Below are positions 1 to 12,500 of a stretch of DNA of 64,000 nt, piece by piece. The stretch covers positions 588,501 to 652,500 of the forward strand of contig JADLSH010000216.1 of NCBI GenBank assembly GCA_016169945.1, given 5' to 3'. This DNA is from Trachythela sp. YZ-2020. Lineage: Eukaryota; Cnidaria; Anthozoa; Malacalcyonacea; Clavulariidae. Position 1 is the first letter of the stretch. The number at the start of each line of letters is the position of its first letter. Below the pieces are notes generated by a model. That model had not been told where the DNA came from and did no database searches. It worked only from the letters and a program-made list of their open reading frames with translations. The position numbers were made by a program, and so were the translations under genes.

Positions 1-564
1 ATGCGCAGGCAATTTCGCAGTGTCAATATATAGTTATTTTTTGATCCACCCAAAGAAAATAGAATTGTAAAATTTTTGTACTCCACCCCCTGTGATTGGA
101 CAGAAATTCATGATCAGTGCACACACCTATTAAAACGATATCAAAATTTTACAATGATAAAAATATAATTACTATAATATTTTCCAGTATGAAAATGTTA
201 ATAATCATGATGGATAATTTTTGAAAGGAAAAAACGAAATCAAACAACCGGTTCAAAATACTTTATAAACAATGCCTTTGCAGGAAATATAGCGGATCAC
301 AGATTTATCATTATATATTATAGATAATAGTAGCTGAGCCCCCCCCCCCCTTCTTTTTTGCAAGAATGCTTGAAAATATATAATTTTTCCATAGTTTTCA
401 TTCTCCAAGCATCACTTATGACTATTTCGGGCATTAATAATAAATATATATAATATATATTATCATGGGATTGGGCGGTTACTTATGACGTCACCCATAC
501 CCGAATGCTTCCACCCTTGGTAACATGCTCGTCTAGAGAGCCCCCCTAGTTATGAATTTAGTTC

Positions 565-760
565 TACAGCACTGAGTCGAACCTCTCCTCGCGGACACCT
601 CTCCTAAGCGGACACCTCTCCTAAGCGGACACCATTCTTGGGTCCCTGCCAAACGCCTATTATATCACTACATTTGCAACCTCCCTTAAGCGCACACCTC
701 CCATAAGCGGACACCAGGACTCGGTCCCAATGGCGTCCACTTACGAAAGGCTCTACTGTA
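565..760. mobile_element. TIR MITE, AAGCGGACACC family
   Basis: The ends read TACAG and CTGTA, and the interior repeats the motif AAGCGGACACC several times in loosely tandem form. The element at 4941-5298 has the same ends and the same motif, so the two belong to one dispersed family. There is no coding capacity; the short minus-strand reading frame here is made of the repeat. Confidence 0.6.
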
Positions 761-849
761 TGTATAATTGCCCCGTCCCCAAAAATAGTTTTAAAAACTC
801 TAGGAACCCCCAAACTAAACAGTACCCAAATAAAGAACGGTAAATTAAT

Positions 850-1045
850 ACATTCTTGTCAAGGTCTTGTCATGGTCATTCAAATCCTACCATGATTTTT
901 CAAGACATCGCCACGATTTTGCCAAGATTACTCCAAGATCTTACCATTATTTTACTATATCCTTGTTACAATCTTGCCATGACAAGATCAGAGCAAGATC
1001 GTGGCATGATCCAGTTAAGACCTCGTTAAGATCTTGCCAAGATTG
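850..1045. repeat. degenerate minisatellite
   Basis: About 200 bp of imperfect copies of a unit close to CAAGATCTTGCCATGAT. The copies are too diverged for a clean period. No gene is seen here. Confidence 0.55.
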
Positions 1046-1163
1046 TTAATCTGGGTATGAAAACCCAACAGACTAATATGCGATAGATCCTTGGATTAAC
1101 CAGTCCAAACCCCGATCGAACACGGACCAACGAAACCGAATCGCGCACTTAACGCAACTTAGG

Positions 1164-1967
1164 GACCGGTCATAAAGTATGTGTACTGGGGGGGTGGAGG
1201 GTAAATTGGGGGTACGAAACAAATTATCTAACCTTTGGGGTATGAGACGAATTACGACATTTGTGGGGGGTACGAAACAAAAAATGAGTTTAATACTATG
1301 TCTATGATTAAAACTACAAACTTTAATAAAATTGAGTGTATGTTCTTATAATAATTAAATTGCAATGTAGCACAGTAGCATTTATCGGAAAGTGTCTCGA
1401 TTGGAACCTATTAGTTTGACATCTCTGCAACCTGAACAGTCTTTGATTACGTAATTTTACCGTGGGGTAGCTCCCCTACTCGTTTAGAATGATTTAAATA
1501 TTGAAAAAGATATGAAATACGTCACGACGTTCTGTTGATATATCCATAAATAATGCGCGCATGGCCGGGACCTCTTTTGACTCTATTATTAGGTACGGAA
1601 AAGATAGTCAGGCAAGTCCTATTAATGGGAATACTGGCAAGCATACAAAAGTACGGATTGGATACATGTGGCGTAAAAGAGCACTATTAAATTTATGGAA
1701 ATGCTCAAAACTTGGATTAACAATAACAATTTGTAACAGATTATGTTGTTGGCATTTATATTTGTTTCATGATTTTTTGGGGGAGGGTGATTGGTTGGGT
1801 GGTGGTGGGGTGGGGAAATTACGAACATGGGGTGGGGGTACGAAACATTTCATCACCTTTGAGGGGGGTATTAAATATTTTCCGACGCTTTTCGGGGGGG
1901 TACCAAATTTTATGGTAGTATTTTGGAATACCCGCCACCCCCCAGTACACATACTTTATGACCGGTC
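1164..1967. mobile_element. TIR element of about 0.8 kb
   Basis: The left arm begins GACCGGTCATAAAGTATGTG and the right arm is its reverse complement, with about 35 bp of near-perfect inverted repeat. The word ACTTA lies beside both ends and may be the target duplication. The interior is G-rich repetitive text (GGGGGTACGAAAC-like). A diverged end of the same family (CTTTATGACCAGTC) lies near 14480. The reading frames here look like accidental translation of the repeat. Confidence 0.65.
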
Positions 1968-2077
1968 ACTTAAGTGCGACCATGCAGACCGTGATATACT
2001 AGGGACCTTTAGCAAGCCGAACGCCGGTACTGTGCTGTTACTCTAGCAGTAGGGGTTTAGGCCCGTTTACACTTTAA

Positions 2078-2245
2078 GAAATAGAAAACATTTTCCGTGT
2101 TGCTATACACTTATAGAAACACGCATGGAAAAACTCGCCCTACGGGCTCGTTTTCCCACTGATTATTTCTCGTTCTCCCAAACTCCCACAAGTGTTTCTA
2201 TAAGTGCATAGAAACAAAGGAAAAAATATTTTCCATTTCTTTTAT
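2078..2245. repeat. fold-back repeat
   Basis: An imperfect hairpin. ACTTATAGAAACAC on the left pairs with GTGTTTCTATAAGT on the right, extending into AT-rich outer arms. It is typical of a small MITE and has no coding content. Confidence 0.5.
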
Positions 2246-2670
2246 AATAAGACATTTTTTAAACTCGATTAATTTACAAATTCTCATTACGTACGCATGC
2301 TGACCTTTGCTCGTTAATTTCGCTGCAAGAAAACAACTGTGTTTGAAAATTAACAGTCAAAAATGTGTAAAAGCATTAAAATTGTTTTTAAATAGTATTC
2401 AAAGTTTTATAATTCGCATTAAATTTTTTTTTATGATTTTAAATTTTGGCGGGAAAATTTCCGTGTTTCTATACAGTTTTAGTAGAATCATACTAGTATA
2501 CTATTGCAAATGCTGTAATTTGATTGGCTACGCTACTCGCTATCTAATTGTCGATATATAGATAGCGAGTAGCGAAATAGCCATCTCCTCGGCGCGATTT
2601 TTAACGAATTTATTTCAATAAATTATGAAAAGCGTTTTGAAATACTGTTTTCTTGCTGGTTTCTACTAAA

Positions 2671-2775
2671 ACAATTAGATTATTCGCTCTCGATTTCTAT
2701 GAGATGATAGTTCATTCGGGCTTCGCCCTCATCAACTATCACCTCATAGAAATCTTGAGCTCATAATCTAATTGT
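2671..2775. repeat. fold-back MITE
   Basis: Outer arms ACAATTAGATTAT and ATAATCTAATTGT and inner arms GATTTCTATGAG and CTCATAGAAATC form a long hairpin with a short GC-rich loop. The rest of 1-3293 outside the listed elements shows no exon I can support. It should hold the last MTFR intron, or lie beyond it. Confidence 0.6.
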
Positions 2776-3293
2776 TAAATAGAAACACGCTTCTCGACCA
2801 ATCAGCACGCGCGTACTATAAATGTTATATTATAAATACCTATAGTAATTGTTTGCTACAGCATGGATAAAATTCCGGTGTCACATTTTCGCCGAAATCC
2901 CCCCCAGGAAATTCGCTCCCTCTCAAAAGGGACGAATTTCCTAGGAAATTCTCTCCCCCCTTATAAATTTTGATCTAAAAACAAGCAAATACAAGTCGAA
3001 AAGAGTGTTAATTAGATCTATTTTTAACATATATATTTATATATATATACACATAGACTATGGGGTGGGGAGCCCCGGGGGGTAGGCTAAATTCCTGGTC
3101 ACCTGCATATACCCATACTAAATTGACCCCTGCTCGGACTATCTATTTACAAGATCCGAATACGGGTAAATTTGATACGGATGCCAATTTTATCCATGCT
3201 GTAAGTACCGAACAACGTGCGTAATAGATTTCACATTTGACAAATATTACTGTATATAATTAATATATACACACGCTATAATAATTAAATTAC

Positions 3294-6200
3294 CTTTCGA
3301 CTGCTTTTAACTTGACTTGATTAAGATCCTTCAAGATTGCTGTCATATCTAACACACTTCCGTCTTTAGCCATTGCAGTGGGCGGCCTTCGAATGTTCTT
3401 CATATGGTAGAACAACAAAATATCATTTTGGAGTTATTTTATAACGATCACTAATGGTACAATTCATACTAGTTATGGGTCAGCGGTTATGGCGTTAAGG
3501 TGCCGACCATCCGTCTTACAGATCAGGGACCGGTTGTACGAAGCCCGTTTAGCCTATCCGGTGGATAAACCGAAAATATCGATCAAGTCTATACATTCAT
3601 CGAACAACCAAACTAAATATTTCAACTTGAATAGAATAATTATGGTTGCAACTACATATTAGTCTAGCTTTTCAGCTAGTCGTCCGATCATCCATTTTTA
3701 TGTAAAAACGTGCTGTTACAGGGAGCTGCCAAAGAAGAAAGTCTGGCGAACGTGTGTCAGTTTATTAAATCGAAGGCTCTACAAGAGTTAAATCCCCGGC
3801 ATTTTATCGCGGTCTTTGTGTCAGTGTTAAAACCCCGGGTAGCATGATGGCAACGTTTGTTAAAACTCTGTATTTCCCCCGCAAAGTCCCGTTAAAACCC
3901 CGCATATGCCCCGGGTGGGGTTTCAATTGACTAGTGCATAAAGGCGATGCACGTCTGAGGTCTGATCTAGTTTTAATTAATAATATTAATTTCTCATTAA
4001 ATACTGAATTAAGCATGATTATTTTAATCATTGAATGATGAATTTCTCTCTTACCTTTTTAGGAGTCTGTGATACAGTTGTGGTTGTTGGTAATGGAGGT
4101 GGTGGTGGTGGCAAAGGGGGTGGGGCAGGGGGTGCTACCATACCTACAGGGTGATAACAGTACTTAGACATTTATTGTATATAAATATTGTATATATTAA
4201 ATAAACAAATGCTCAGACGGAACACTAGGAGGGGGGTTTAAACGCAGCTATCTCAGTCATTATTGCACGAAAATGCACATGGCATATATCAAAATATAAG
4301 TTAGATATCGCTGAATGCAAAGAAACTTGTTTAAGTGTAATAGCTCTTTTAGTTTTTAAGTAAGTTACACTAAATCAAACAGTCGTACTTTTTTTGCGCC
4401 ACCCGGTATACAATAGAACCCTAGCTGCTATGTCGAACTCGCTTATCTCAAACTTAAATCCATATCCCGTGGATTTTCCCTTACTATTTCCATCATTTTA
4501 CTCGGTTTGATTCCCTTGACGGAAATTATCCCGTTATCTCGAACTTTAATGACTTCAGAACTTTAGTTGAACCTTTTTTGGGGGAATACATGCACGTATT
4601 TGATTTGCAGAGTAAGCATGCAATGCGAAACGCACTATAATTCTAACAAACGCACTCTCTCAGTTAAAGATATTTACAGCACAATTGTTAATTTAAATAG
4701 ACTGTATTCAGTGTTTTCAATAAAAGGTTACCGGCGGTTTACCGTCACCTATTAGACAGCTTTAGCAAACACAGCACGACGTCAAAGAGGACGTGAAAAT
4801 GGCGTGATATGCCCATCTATGGATGCATGTGCCCACGCCATTTTTACGCCATTTTCACGTCCTCTTTGACGTCGCGTTGTGTTTGCATTTTTACGTCGAC
4901 TTTCACGGCCGCCTATTTCTTTGTTTATTCGCAAAATCTATACAGTCAAGGTGTCAAACCTGTATTAAGCGGTCCTGCATTAAGCGGACACCCTGTATTA
5001 AGGGGACACTTTATAAAGTCTCGAATTGAATCTCATATAATTCCTATCAATGAAACCTCTATTAAGCGGACACCTCTATTAAGCGGACGCGGACACCTAA
5101 ATTGGCACATAAAGTCACACAAAACCTGTGTTAAACGGACAACATTTTCTTAATTTTTCATAATCTTTACAATTTTTGCGCTTTAGTAACTATATTAACG
5201 ATATTCGGCAATCGGTTCAAGTCTATTTGTTAATTCGACTATAGTATATTATTACGCGTGCGTTAACAGTGTGTCCGCTTAATACAGGTTTGACTGTATT
5301 TGTCAATATTTGTCTTTCATCTGGAAATCTTGAGCACAAACGCCTATTTTTGAAATTCAGCCTGCTATTACAATAATAATTGAAAACACTGGTATTGACA
5401 GTGTTTATTGTTTATTTCGCAAATAACAGTCGTATCAATGGCCAATGGGTAGTTGGATAATTTCATTTCATTTAATAATTATCTTTTTGTAATTTAACAC
5501 TGATTCGATTATCTCGAAAGTCGATCGAAACCCCGCAATAATAACTCTTTGTTGTTTCCCTTGCCCTTGGCTGTTCAAGATAACGGGGTTTCGAGATAAC
5601 TGTTAGCTTAACTCAAGCAGCAAGGGGCAGCACACAGACAGTAATCAGTCATCTGCTACCTATGATTTCCTCAAAATATATATTCTTAGGCAAAAAACAG
5701 AAACAGTCACACACTTGTTAGCCTGCGGCGCAGACGCCCGCCTTCAAATACTTGGGTATTACGGACGTCTGAGATGATTTGCACCATAATCTATTTCATA
5801 GTGTTGAAGAAATTTAATTAATGCAGAACAGACAAATCCGAGACTTTCTGTCAATGTATAGCTTATGTAGAGTTGTAATCGACGCTTTCTGGCTAAAACT
5901 GGCTTTATTTATTAGTAGACCAAAATAGAAATACGTGCTTAGGGAACAAGCTTGCAGTTTGCATTTGAGGGCTTTTTGAGGACTTCGATATATCTCTCAA
6001 TTCACGCAAGCAATTGCGTCGTATTTTTTGCGTGCTGTGTGATAATTGGCAAGCGTTCGCTTTGCATGTGCTTTGCACAAACAACGCAATTTGATACAGA
6101 TCTAATTTATATCGTAACAACCAATCAGAAACAGAATTATATATTCCACCAATCACAAACTGTCCCCGGAATCCGTAATCCGAGATGCAGATGCAGCGAA

Positions 6201-9200
6201 CAAGCACACAAGCGAATGTGCAGAGACGGAAATTACCATTTACGAATTTACGTCTATGTTTCAATTCATAGGCTACATACTTGTGTCATCAGAATTGTCT
6301 TGTTTCAACACAAACCCAGCAATCTGCGCTCTCAACCTGCTTAATTCGTCTTCTAACGCAGTGATCTTCCTAACAGTATCGTCCGATGCAACCATTGAAT
6401 TTTGATAAGTATTCTCTTGACAGCTTTCATTCATGCTATCCCAAACAATAGAACAGCTTCCAGGACTGATCATATCTCGACAGGGCGTGCTGTGGACAAA
6501 TCGTGTGCCATGACTATCCTTCAGTCCCCCTGTACGCATCTCAGTGGCTGGCTTGTGAAGCATCTGGAATTATTAATTACATTAATTAGCACAAATTGCA
6601 ACACAAATTGCAACTTAATGGGTTAACAAGTGACATACAAGTACCTTACAAGTAACTAATTTGATATATTTCTCTGGACAAATCAAATGATCTAGCTGGC
6701 ATTCAGGTGACAAAATATAATTATAACAAAGTTGGATGCATTGGGGCACATTACACTTTTCCTTTGACAAGTAAAATGGTCTGGCCTCTGTGAGACAGAG
6801 TAAAATAACAATGCAGCATATTAATACATTTAGTGTGCATCGCATATGACACAGGCAGATAGTGACTAGTCTTATTAACTTATTAAGGCTTTCTCCTTGA
6901 TGAGTCTGGTGTTAAACCAAGTAAAATAACAAAGTAGGCATATTAGGGTAAATTGTAGCTTAAAGGTTTAACAAGAGACATGACCAGATAGTATGGTTAA
7001 CCGATTAATGCCCAGTTACACTATCCGCTTGACGAGTAAAATCGTCTGGCATTAGGAAGAGTTTGATAGTGAAGCAGGGTGCAAGTGTAGTGATTGTGGA
7101 TCTGAACTGGGTGAATTACACCAGGGGCGGCGGGCGTGGATTAAAAATAGAGCCCGGGAAACCTTTCGCTAGGGGCACACTGCTCACGTTGGGAGAGTTG
7201 GGGGGTGTCATTTGCTGAGAAGAAAAATAGGATTAAACACAAAATTAAATTTTTGTTCATTAAATATCAGTGATTTATCCCAAATATTTAATGAAGGGCA
7301 CAAAAGTTTATAAACATTGTAGACCCTGTGGGCCACACCGCCCCTGAATTACACTCTCCTCCACAGAAGCTTTATATTAAAATTTTTCGTTATTATGGAT
7401 AATGGTGACATTACATAATAGTGGTATGGATAATAATGGTGACATATATATCATAGTGGTAATGTAGGGATAGTAGAGGACATTCAATGGCACGCAGTGG
7501 AGGGGGTTAAAGGCGAGGGGAGAAAAAACGAAGGAAACCAGTCTGCCAAATAATGTGCGGTTCTCTGGGATAATTGTCGTTTCGCAGGTATGGTTGAATG
7601 TGGCGAATTTATGGTCGAAGAAGACAGCTCTGAGGGCAACACGATGATTCTCTTTAGTTTCCCACAGAAAAATTATTTTAATACAAATACATACCCACGT
7701 ATGATTTGCTCAAACTATTGTAGAGTATTATGCTTACTGTCGTTCCAATTGAAGTGTTCCTAAAATATTCATAGTTTAATTACATATTCATCATCATTTC
7801 TGATTTGATTCTCCTCCTGTGTGTTAATGAACCAATGCATGAATCCTCATTCAGTGACTGATTTGAGTGACTGATTGACCAATTAAACTAGAAGTTGACA
7901 ATTTTTTTGAGCAAATTGATTTTTTTGTGCATGTAACCTATGAAAATGTATCGAATCAATATTTGATCAATATTTGAGGAACACTTCAATTGGAACGACA
8001 GTAAGAGTGATTTGCTTTAATAATATCATATGTGTCTTCAAGTCTTGAAGGCACAATGTTGTTGTTGGAAATATACTATCCCTCATATAGACTGATCGAA
8101 GCATTTCAAATATTTTACAAAGTGTACGTGTGACGAATATTAGACAAGTATGATTTTTACGTTTCTCGTTCACATTGCACTTGTTCTTCTCGTATTGTTC
8201 ACTTCTCCGTTTAAAATATATTATTTGAATCGAAAATACTGGCAAATGTATAATGTAATGTTGAACGTGATGGCCTGAGTTCATCATGGCCCCCGCGAAT
8301 TGGTCGACTTGAAATGGTCGACTTGAACTGGTCTATTTGATGTCGAGTTGTCGACAATATGCTATTTAGTATTCCTTCATCCATTATTCATAACTCAGTC
8401 TTGAATTTATCAAATGTAGCCATCTTGAAAACATTATATGGCAGAGGCTTCCCAACTGTCTCAAAACGTCGTGTAAGACTACTAAAAATGCTCGAGACTG
8501 CACGCTCCCCCCACGCTTCACGAAACTCTGTGTAAGACTAAATAATTTTTTAAAGCTTGCAAGCCTCTGCGGAGGAGAGTGGGTGAATTATATTAGATGA
8601 CATTACTTTGAGTGGCTATACAACGGACAAGCTGAAAATTGCTTGACTGCAGTGGGAATCGATGCTCTACCAATTGAGCCACAAGGTCATTTGGTCTTGG
8701 GTTCGATTCCCATGGTATCAAGCCACTGGTAGTAGTGTCAGCTAATATAAAGTAGGGCGAATTGCGGCTTAATGTATTAAAACTACATTTTTTTTGCCGG
8801 GGGAGGCTGTAGAAATACAATAATATTACAAATCAGACTATAGAATACAAATCTTACATAGAAATATGGTCGTTTGCTTGGTTGTATTGGCAGCCTGCTC
8901 CCGATTTCTCTTATCAAACTCTTTCTTGTAAACACTGACTCCATTAATGTTCTGTAGTAACACAAGAATGGATCAAAAACCAAAGCATGAGGTATGTGAT
9001 CACCCAAATAACGCACTATACTCTTCTTTTCGCCGTCTTGTCGAAGGCAAATTGGCTGCCATCGCTTAAAAATAAGGAAATAAAACGATATTAGTCATTT
9101 TGAGAACTGTAGTTGCGGTATATTGCTTGAAAGGAAGCTTAAAATTGAACATAAAGTGCTTATTAAAAAAGCCAGCTTCGAAATAACGCAAATATGTGCT

Positions 9201-9365
9201 GGAAAACGTGCATGAATTACTGTAGGCAAAATAAATAAAACATAACATTACCACAAGTATATTCTCCCCTTCCTCTGTGTGACATAATCTGTGAAAAAGC
9301 TCGGCCAAACGCGCCATAATTTGAGCAATTTCTTCACGAATATTAAAGTTTATTTCGGGTTCCAT
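3294..9365 (-). CDS. MTFR: mitochondrial fission regulator family protein (MTFR1/MTFR2/MTFR1L-like), 3' end missing
   Basis: MTFR proteins act at mitochondria and influence their fission and shape. Five exons can be read on the minus strand with GT-AG borders and matching phases: 9365-9252, 9064-8858, 6563-6281, 4143-4055 and 3397-3294, giving about 265 residues. Exon 2 carries the conserved N-terminal block (RKSLIREIGSRLP). Exon 3 ends in the family coiled coil (ITALEDELSRLRAQI). Exon 4 is the proline-rich stretch. Exon 5 holds a segment like the human block before the C-terminus (ILKDLNQVKLKAVE). Donor GTATGT at 6280 was chosen for exon 3 because it joins the proline-rich exon in frame. The last exon (about 60 residues in relatives) was not found and probably lies left of the window. 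Another exon between exons 2 and 3 cannot be excluded. The gene is divergent to ARMC1. Which vertebrate paralogue is closest cannot be told from this reading. Confidence 0.85.
4765..4888. repeat. hairpin repeat
   Basis: Arms of about 40 bp around GACGTCAAAGAGGACGTG and its complement, with a loop of about 45 bp, inside an MTFR intron. The central 28 bp of each arm are perfectly complementary. Confidence 0.65.
4941..5298. mobile_element. TIR MITE, AAGCGGACACC family
   Basis: The left end TACAGTCAA and the right end TTGACTGTA are inverted, followed inward by ACCTGTATTAAGCGG (left) and its complement. The left arm carries a short insertion. Related to 565-760. It lies in an MTFR intron and does not code. 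Confidence 0.65.
6600..7080. repeat. dispersed repeat with AGTAAAAT...CTGGCATTA motif
   Basis: Several partial copies of a short repeat (GAGTAAAAT, GTCTGGCATTA, TTAATGGGTTA). The same words recur at about 41995-42250 in both orientations. The minus-strand frame 6845-6615 looks like a signal peptide followed by cysteines, but it is built from this repeat, so I do not call it a gene. Confidence 0.5.
7122..7346. mobile_element. hAT-type MITE
   Basis: Ends CAGGGGCGG and CCGCCCCTG, flanked by the 8-bp direct repeat AATTACAC (7114-7121 and 7347-7354). An 8-bp duplication with CAG...CTG ends is the hAT signature. 225 bp, non-coding, in an MTFR intron. Confidence 0.85.
7733..8005. mobile_element. 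TIR MITE
   Basis: The arm CTTACTGTCGTTCCAATTGA and its extension, about 29 bp in all, recur inverted at 7977-8005. The interior is AT-rich and non-coding. No target duplication was identified. Confidence 0.6.
8640..8725 (-). repeat. tRNA-related repeat (SINE-like remnant)
   Basis: The minus strand contains GTGGCTCAATTGGTAGAGC, an A-box typical of tRNA genes, while GGTTCGATTCCC, a B-box, lies nearby on the plus strand. Because the two boxes are on opposite strands this is not a functional tRNA gene. A rearranged tRNA-derived SINE fragment is the best guess. Confidence 0.35.
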
Positions 9366-9599
9366 TTTGTAAATGTTTCAAAATTCGTTTGGAAAGAGAA
9401 CCTCGAGGCATTTAAAAATTTGCACCAATCAGGTGCCGATTTTGAATCTCTCCACCAATCAGACTTAACCGCGGCGTATTTAATTGGCGTATTTAATTTT
9501 CAAATGTATCGTTTTGAATACAAAGAACAACAGTTGTTCAGTTGAAACGTAGAGCGATTTATCTTTATTTTGCTAAAATACTGTTTCTAAATAAATAAA
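9366..9599. promoter_or_regulatory. bidirectional promoter between MTFR and ARMC1
   Basis: Only 234 bp separate the two divergent start codons (MTFR at 9365, ARMC1 at 9600). The interval holds two identical CCAATCAG boxes, CCAAT cores at 9425-9429 and 9455-9459, 30 bp apart. Paired CCAAT boxes are the usual NF-Y signature of shared promoters. No TATA box is evident. The transcription starts are not visible from sequence. Confidence 0.7.
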
Positions 9600-12500
9600 A
9601 TGGAAGCAATAGCGTTAGTAGAACATTTAAAAGAGTTATCAGAAAATCCTCACAACAGATCGACGATAGTAAAGGTATGAAAATTGAATACATTCAAATC
9701 TTCAACTGTATACCAGACGTACAAACATATTTTTAAATGTAAAATATAAATATCATTTATTTCAATCTAAAACTAATTCTTATTGTCTTCTTAAATTCTT
9801 ATTAAGATTCTGGATGTAAAAATGTATATTTTGTTTGTGTGATATCTATATATTTTGTATTTGAGTCACCAAATATATATATTTTCACATTGAGGAAATT
9901 GCTGAGCTTATTTTATCTTTCTCCCCCCCTGTCCTGTGCCCTCTCCTCAAAGAATATATAATAATATAATATGACCTTTGATACCCCAGGCGATGAAAGT
10001 GCTGAGGTGATGGGGCCTTGTTCACTAGTTAAGGGCCAGGCTGCCAACAGAACTTTAGCTCATTATTGCAGAGTTGTCTCATATGGTCTCATATGCTTTG
10101 ATGCCCTATTAACCCTTGTGAATCAGCCAGACTGCCTTTCGAAAGTGCACATCAACAAGCAGTCAAGGGCACAAAAGTAGGCAAATATATGTTAAAAACA
10201 ACGAAAATTAGAGCTTTGGGGGGGATTACAGTGCACAATTTGCTGTAAAGTACACCCTAGGTGTGTCAAAAGTTCTGTCTAAAAAATCTTGGGTGTGAGT
10301 GTGTGACGTTGACCTACTCTGCAGTCCGGACCATAGATGCTACCTACTCTGCAGTCCGGACCATAGATGCTACCTCCTGGAACAATTCTATCAATGCAAG
10401 TATATGTATTTGTCAAAGGCCCCTTTGCAAGGTAATTCTCCCACAAAAGCAGTCATTACACTCGACCACTCACTTGCCTTCCTTTCTTGTAGGATAAAGG
10501 ATGTCTGGCAGGTCTTGTGTTGTTTCTAGATAACAGTGATACACATGTTATAACAACCGCACTTCAGGTAATTATAGTGTTTGGTAAGATGTATGCCAAG
10601 ATCTGTTTCTGTTTTGTCATAATTATACTCAGACATGTAGTGAGTCATGCAGGCCGGTACTGTATATAATATCACTTTTTATTTCTAAGGCTTTGAAGAA
10701 TCTAGCACAACACAAGCCAAATAGAAATGTCATGAAAAATGAATTGGGAATGTTGGAAAGTTTGAGAGCTATCATACATAGGTAGGAATTTGTTATTAAA
10801 ATAAAATAATATTAATATATTGAACAATGAGGATGTGGATTTACCATGTGGTTGGGGGTGCCATCCCAGTCAAGTCTCTCCCATCATTTGCCATTTAAGA
10901 CTGTCAGCTGTCCCGATGTGCTGGCACAATAAGGGTGGTCAGGCCTCCTGGAAAATTTGCTAATCCCCCCGGCTTTTAAGTCCCTACAGGGGGCCACTGG
11001 GGCCGGTTGTTCAAAAGCCGGTTAGCCTAACCCTAGGTTATAACGAAAATGTTCAGTTGAATATGTTTTTCCAGAAATCTTTTCTGGATCAATAGAAGTT
11101 TTATTTTCTAAAGTTTTGAAACGATTAACGGCCACGCAGAAATACATAACCTAAAACAGCGGGTTAAGTAGAGCTTTGAACACGTTTGATAGCAATTACT
11201 TGATTACACAAGAGTCAACCCACCCCCTACATGGAAAATACCCACCCCCTACATGGAAAAATTCTCCCTCTCCCCCCCCCCCCCAAATCCAATAATTATA
11301 GTGAGTAATAGGGCAGCTAGTCACTGGCAGTGGTGACACAATGAGATTCATTGTGAAATCTGCACCCATCCCCCCATGGTTGATCACATGCAGTAAGGGT
11401 AAAAGTTGCTTTACTGTAATTCACCAAAACCTATCAATACGTCTACATACAGAAATGGTGATGCAAAAACCAAACAGTTGGCAACAGACGTGTATGATGC
11501 TTTAAACCAATCACAAGAGCAGACTTCGCGCAGGTCAAATAACACCTCAAGGTAACATTTATAAACGTCATATATCATTGACATTGCATGTTGAAGACCA
11601 TTGATGGCTCTTACATAATAACATTATTCTTTAGCGATCGGAATGTTCCATTGTCCAGGGGCGGCGTATTGGGCGTAACAGGGGGAGCTAGGGGGCTTTA
11701 GCCCCCCTGAAGTAAAAGTGTGGGGGGGGCTAAGCCAAAAATATATGAAGAATGCTAGATCATTTATACGGACTACGAACAGTACGAAGTTGTCAGATTA
11801 TTGCTTTCTATGTCACTGTCACATGGTATAATATATGGCGGAGTTTTCTGTTTTTGACCGTTTTGCAATCGCGCGTCTCATGCTACTATACGCGCCTATG
11901 AAATTCATAGCTTGTTTTTGACAAATGGTTTGTCACTAATTTTGGTAAATAAATTTTGTTTTGTAATTTTTGTTTTTTTTTTTTTTTGTTTTTGTCAAAA
12001 TACAGCTACTACGGTATATATATATTATTTTCTAGCACTAAGTTCTTGGCTCAGAATGCACGATCGCTTCATTTAAAATTTCAAATTTCTTAATGGGAGG
12101 CATAAATGCCCGTCGTGGCCTTGGCCACTGTCTGTCATTAGCCCCCAAATAAAATATATTTCGCCGCCCCTGCCATTGTCTGTCCATCGTTTTGAATATC
12201 CCACTGTTCTCCATACGCCATTGCCATCCAGTCACACATTGTTGTCTTTTTCCTTTCATAAAAAAGTAGTCGTCAATCAACAGTACTGGGCAGTGCTACC
12301 CGACGATCTAAAACTTACATCATTCAAATCAAAGGCCTTTCAAATCAGGTAACCTATATTATCAACCACTTTAGAGTGTAGGGTCTTTATACATGTATGA
12401 TGTATCTGACTCATTGAATTCGCATATAACGCACAATCACTAATTACCTTTTAAAACAAGATCAGTTTCACTCACTTGGTCACCTTCCTTGTAAAGGTAC

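Noticed and set aside
4061..4150. A G-rich microsatellite
   Set aside because: On the minus strand it is the proline-rich MTFR exon, with correct phase and splice sites on both sides.
6615..6845. Small cysteine-rich secreted-looking protein (minus strand)
   Set aside because: The sequence is made of a dispersed repeat that recurs at 6900-7080 and 42000-42250. There is no sign of selection on the frame.
8640..8725. A tRNA gene
   Set aside because: The A-box-like and B-box-like words are on opposite strands, so no cloverleaf can form.
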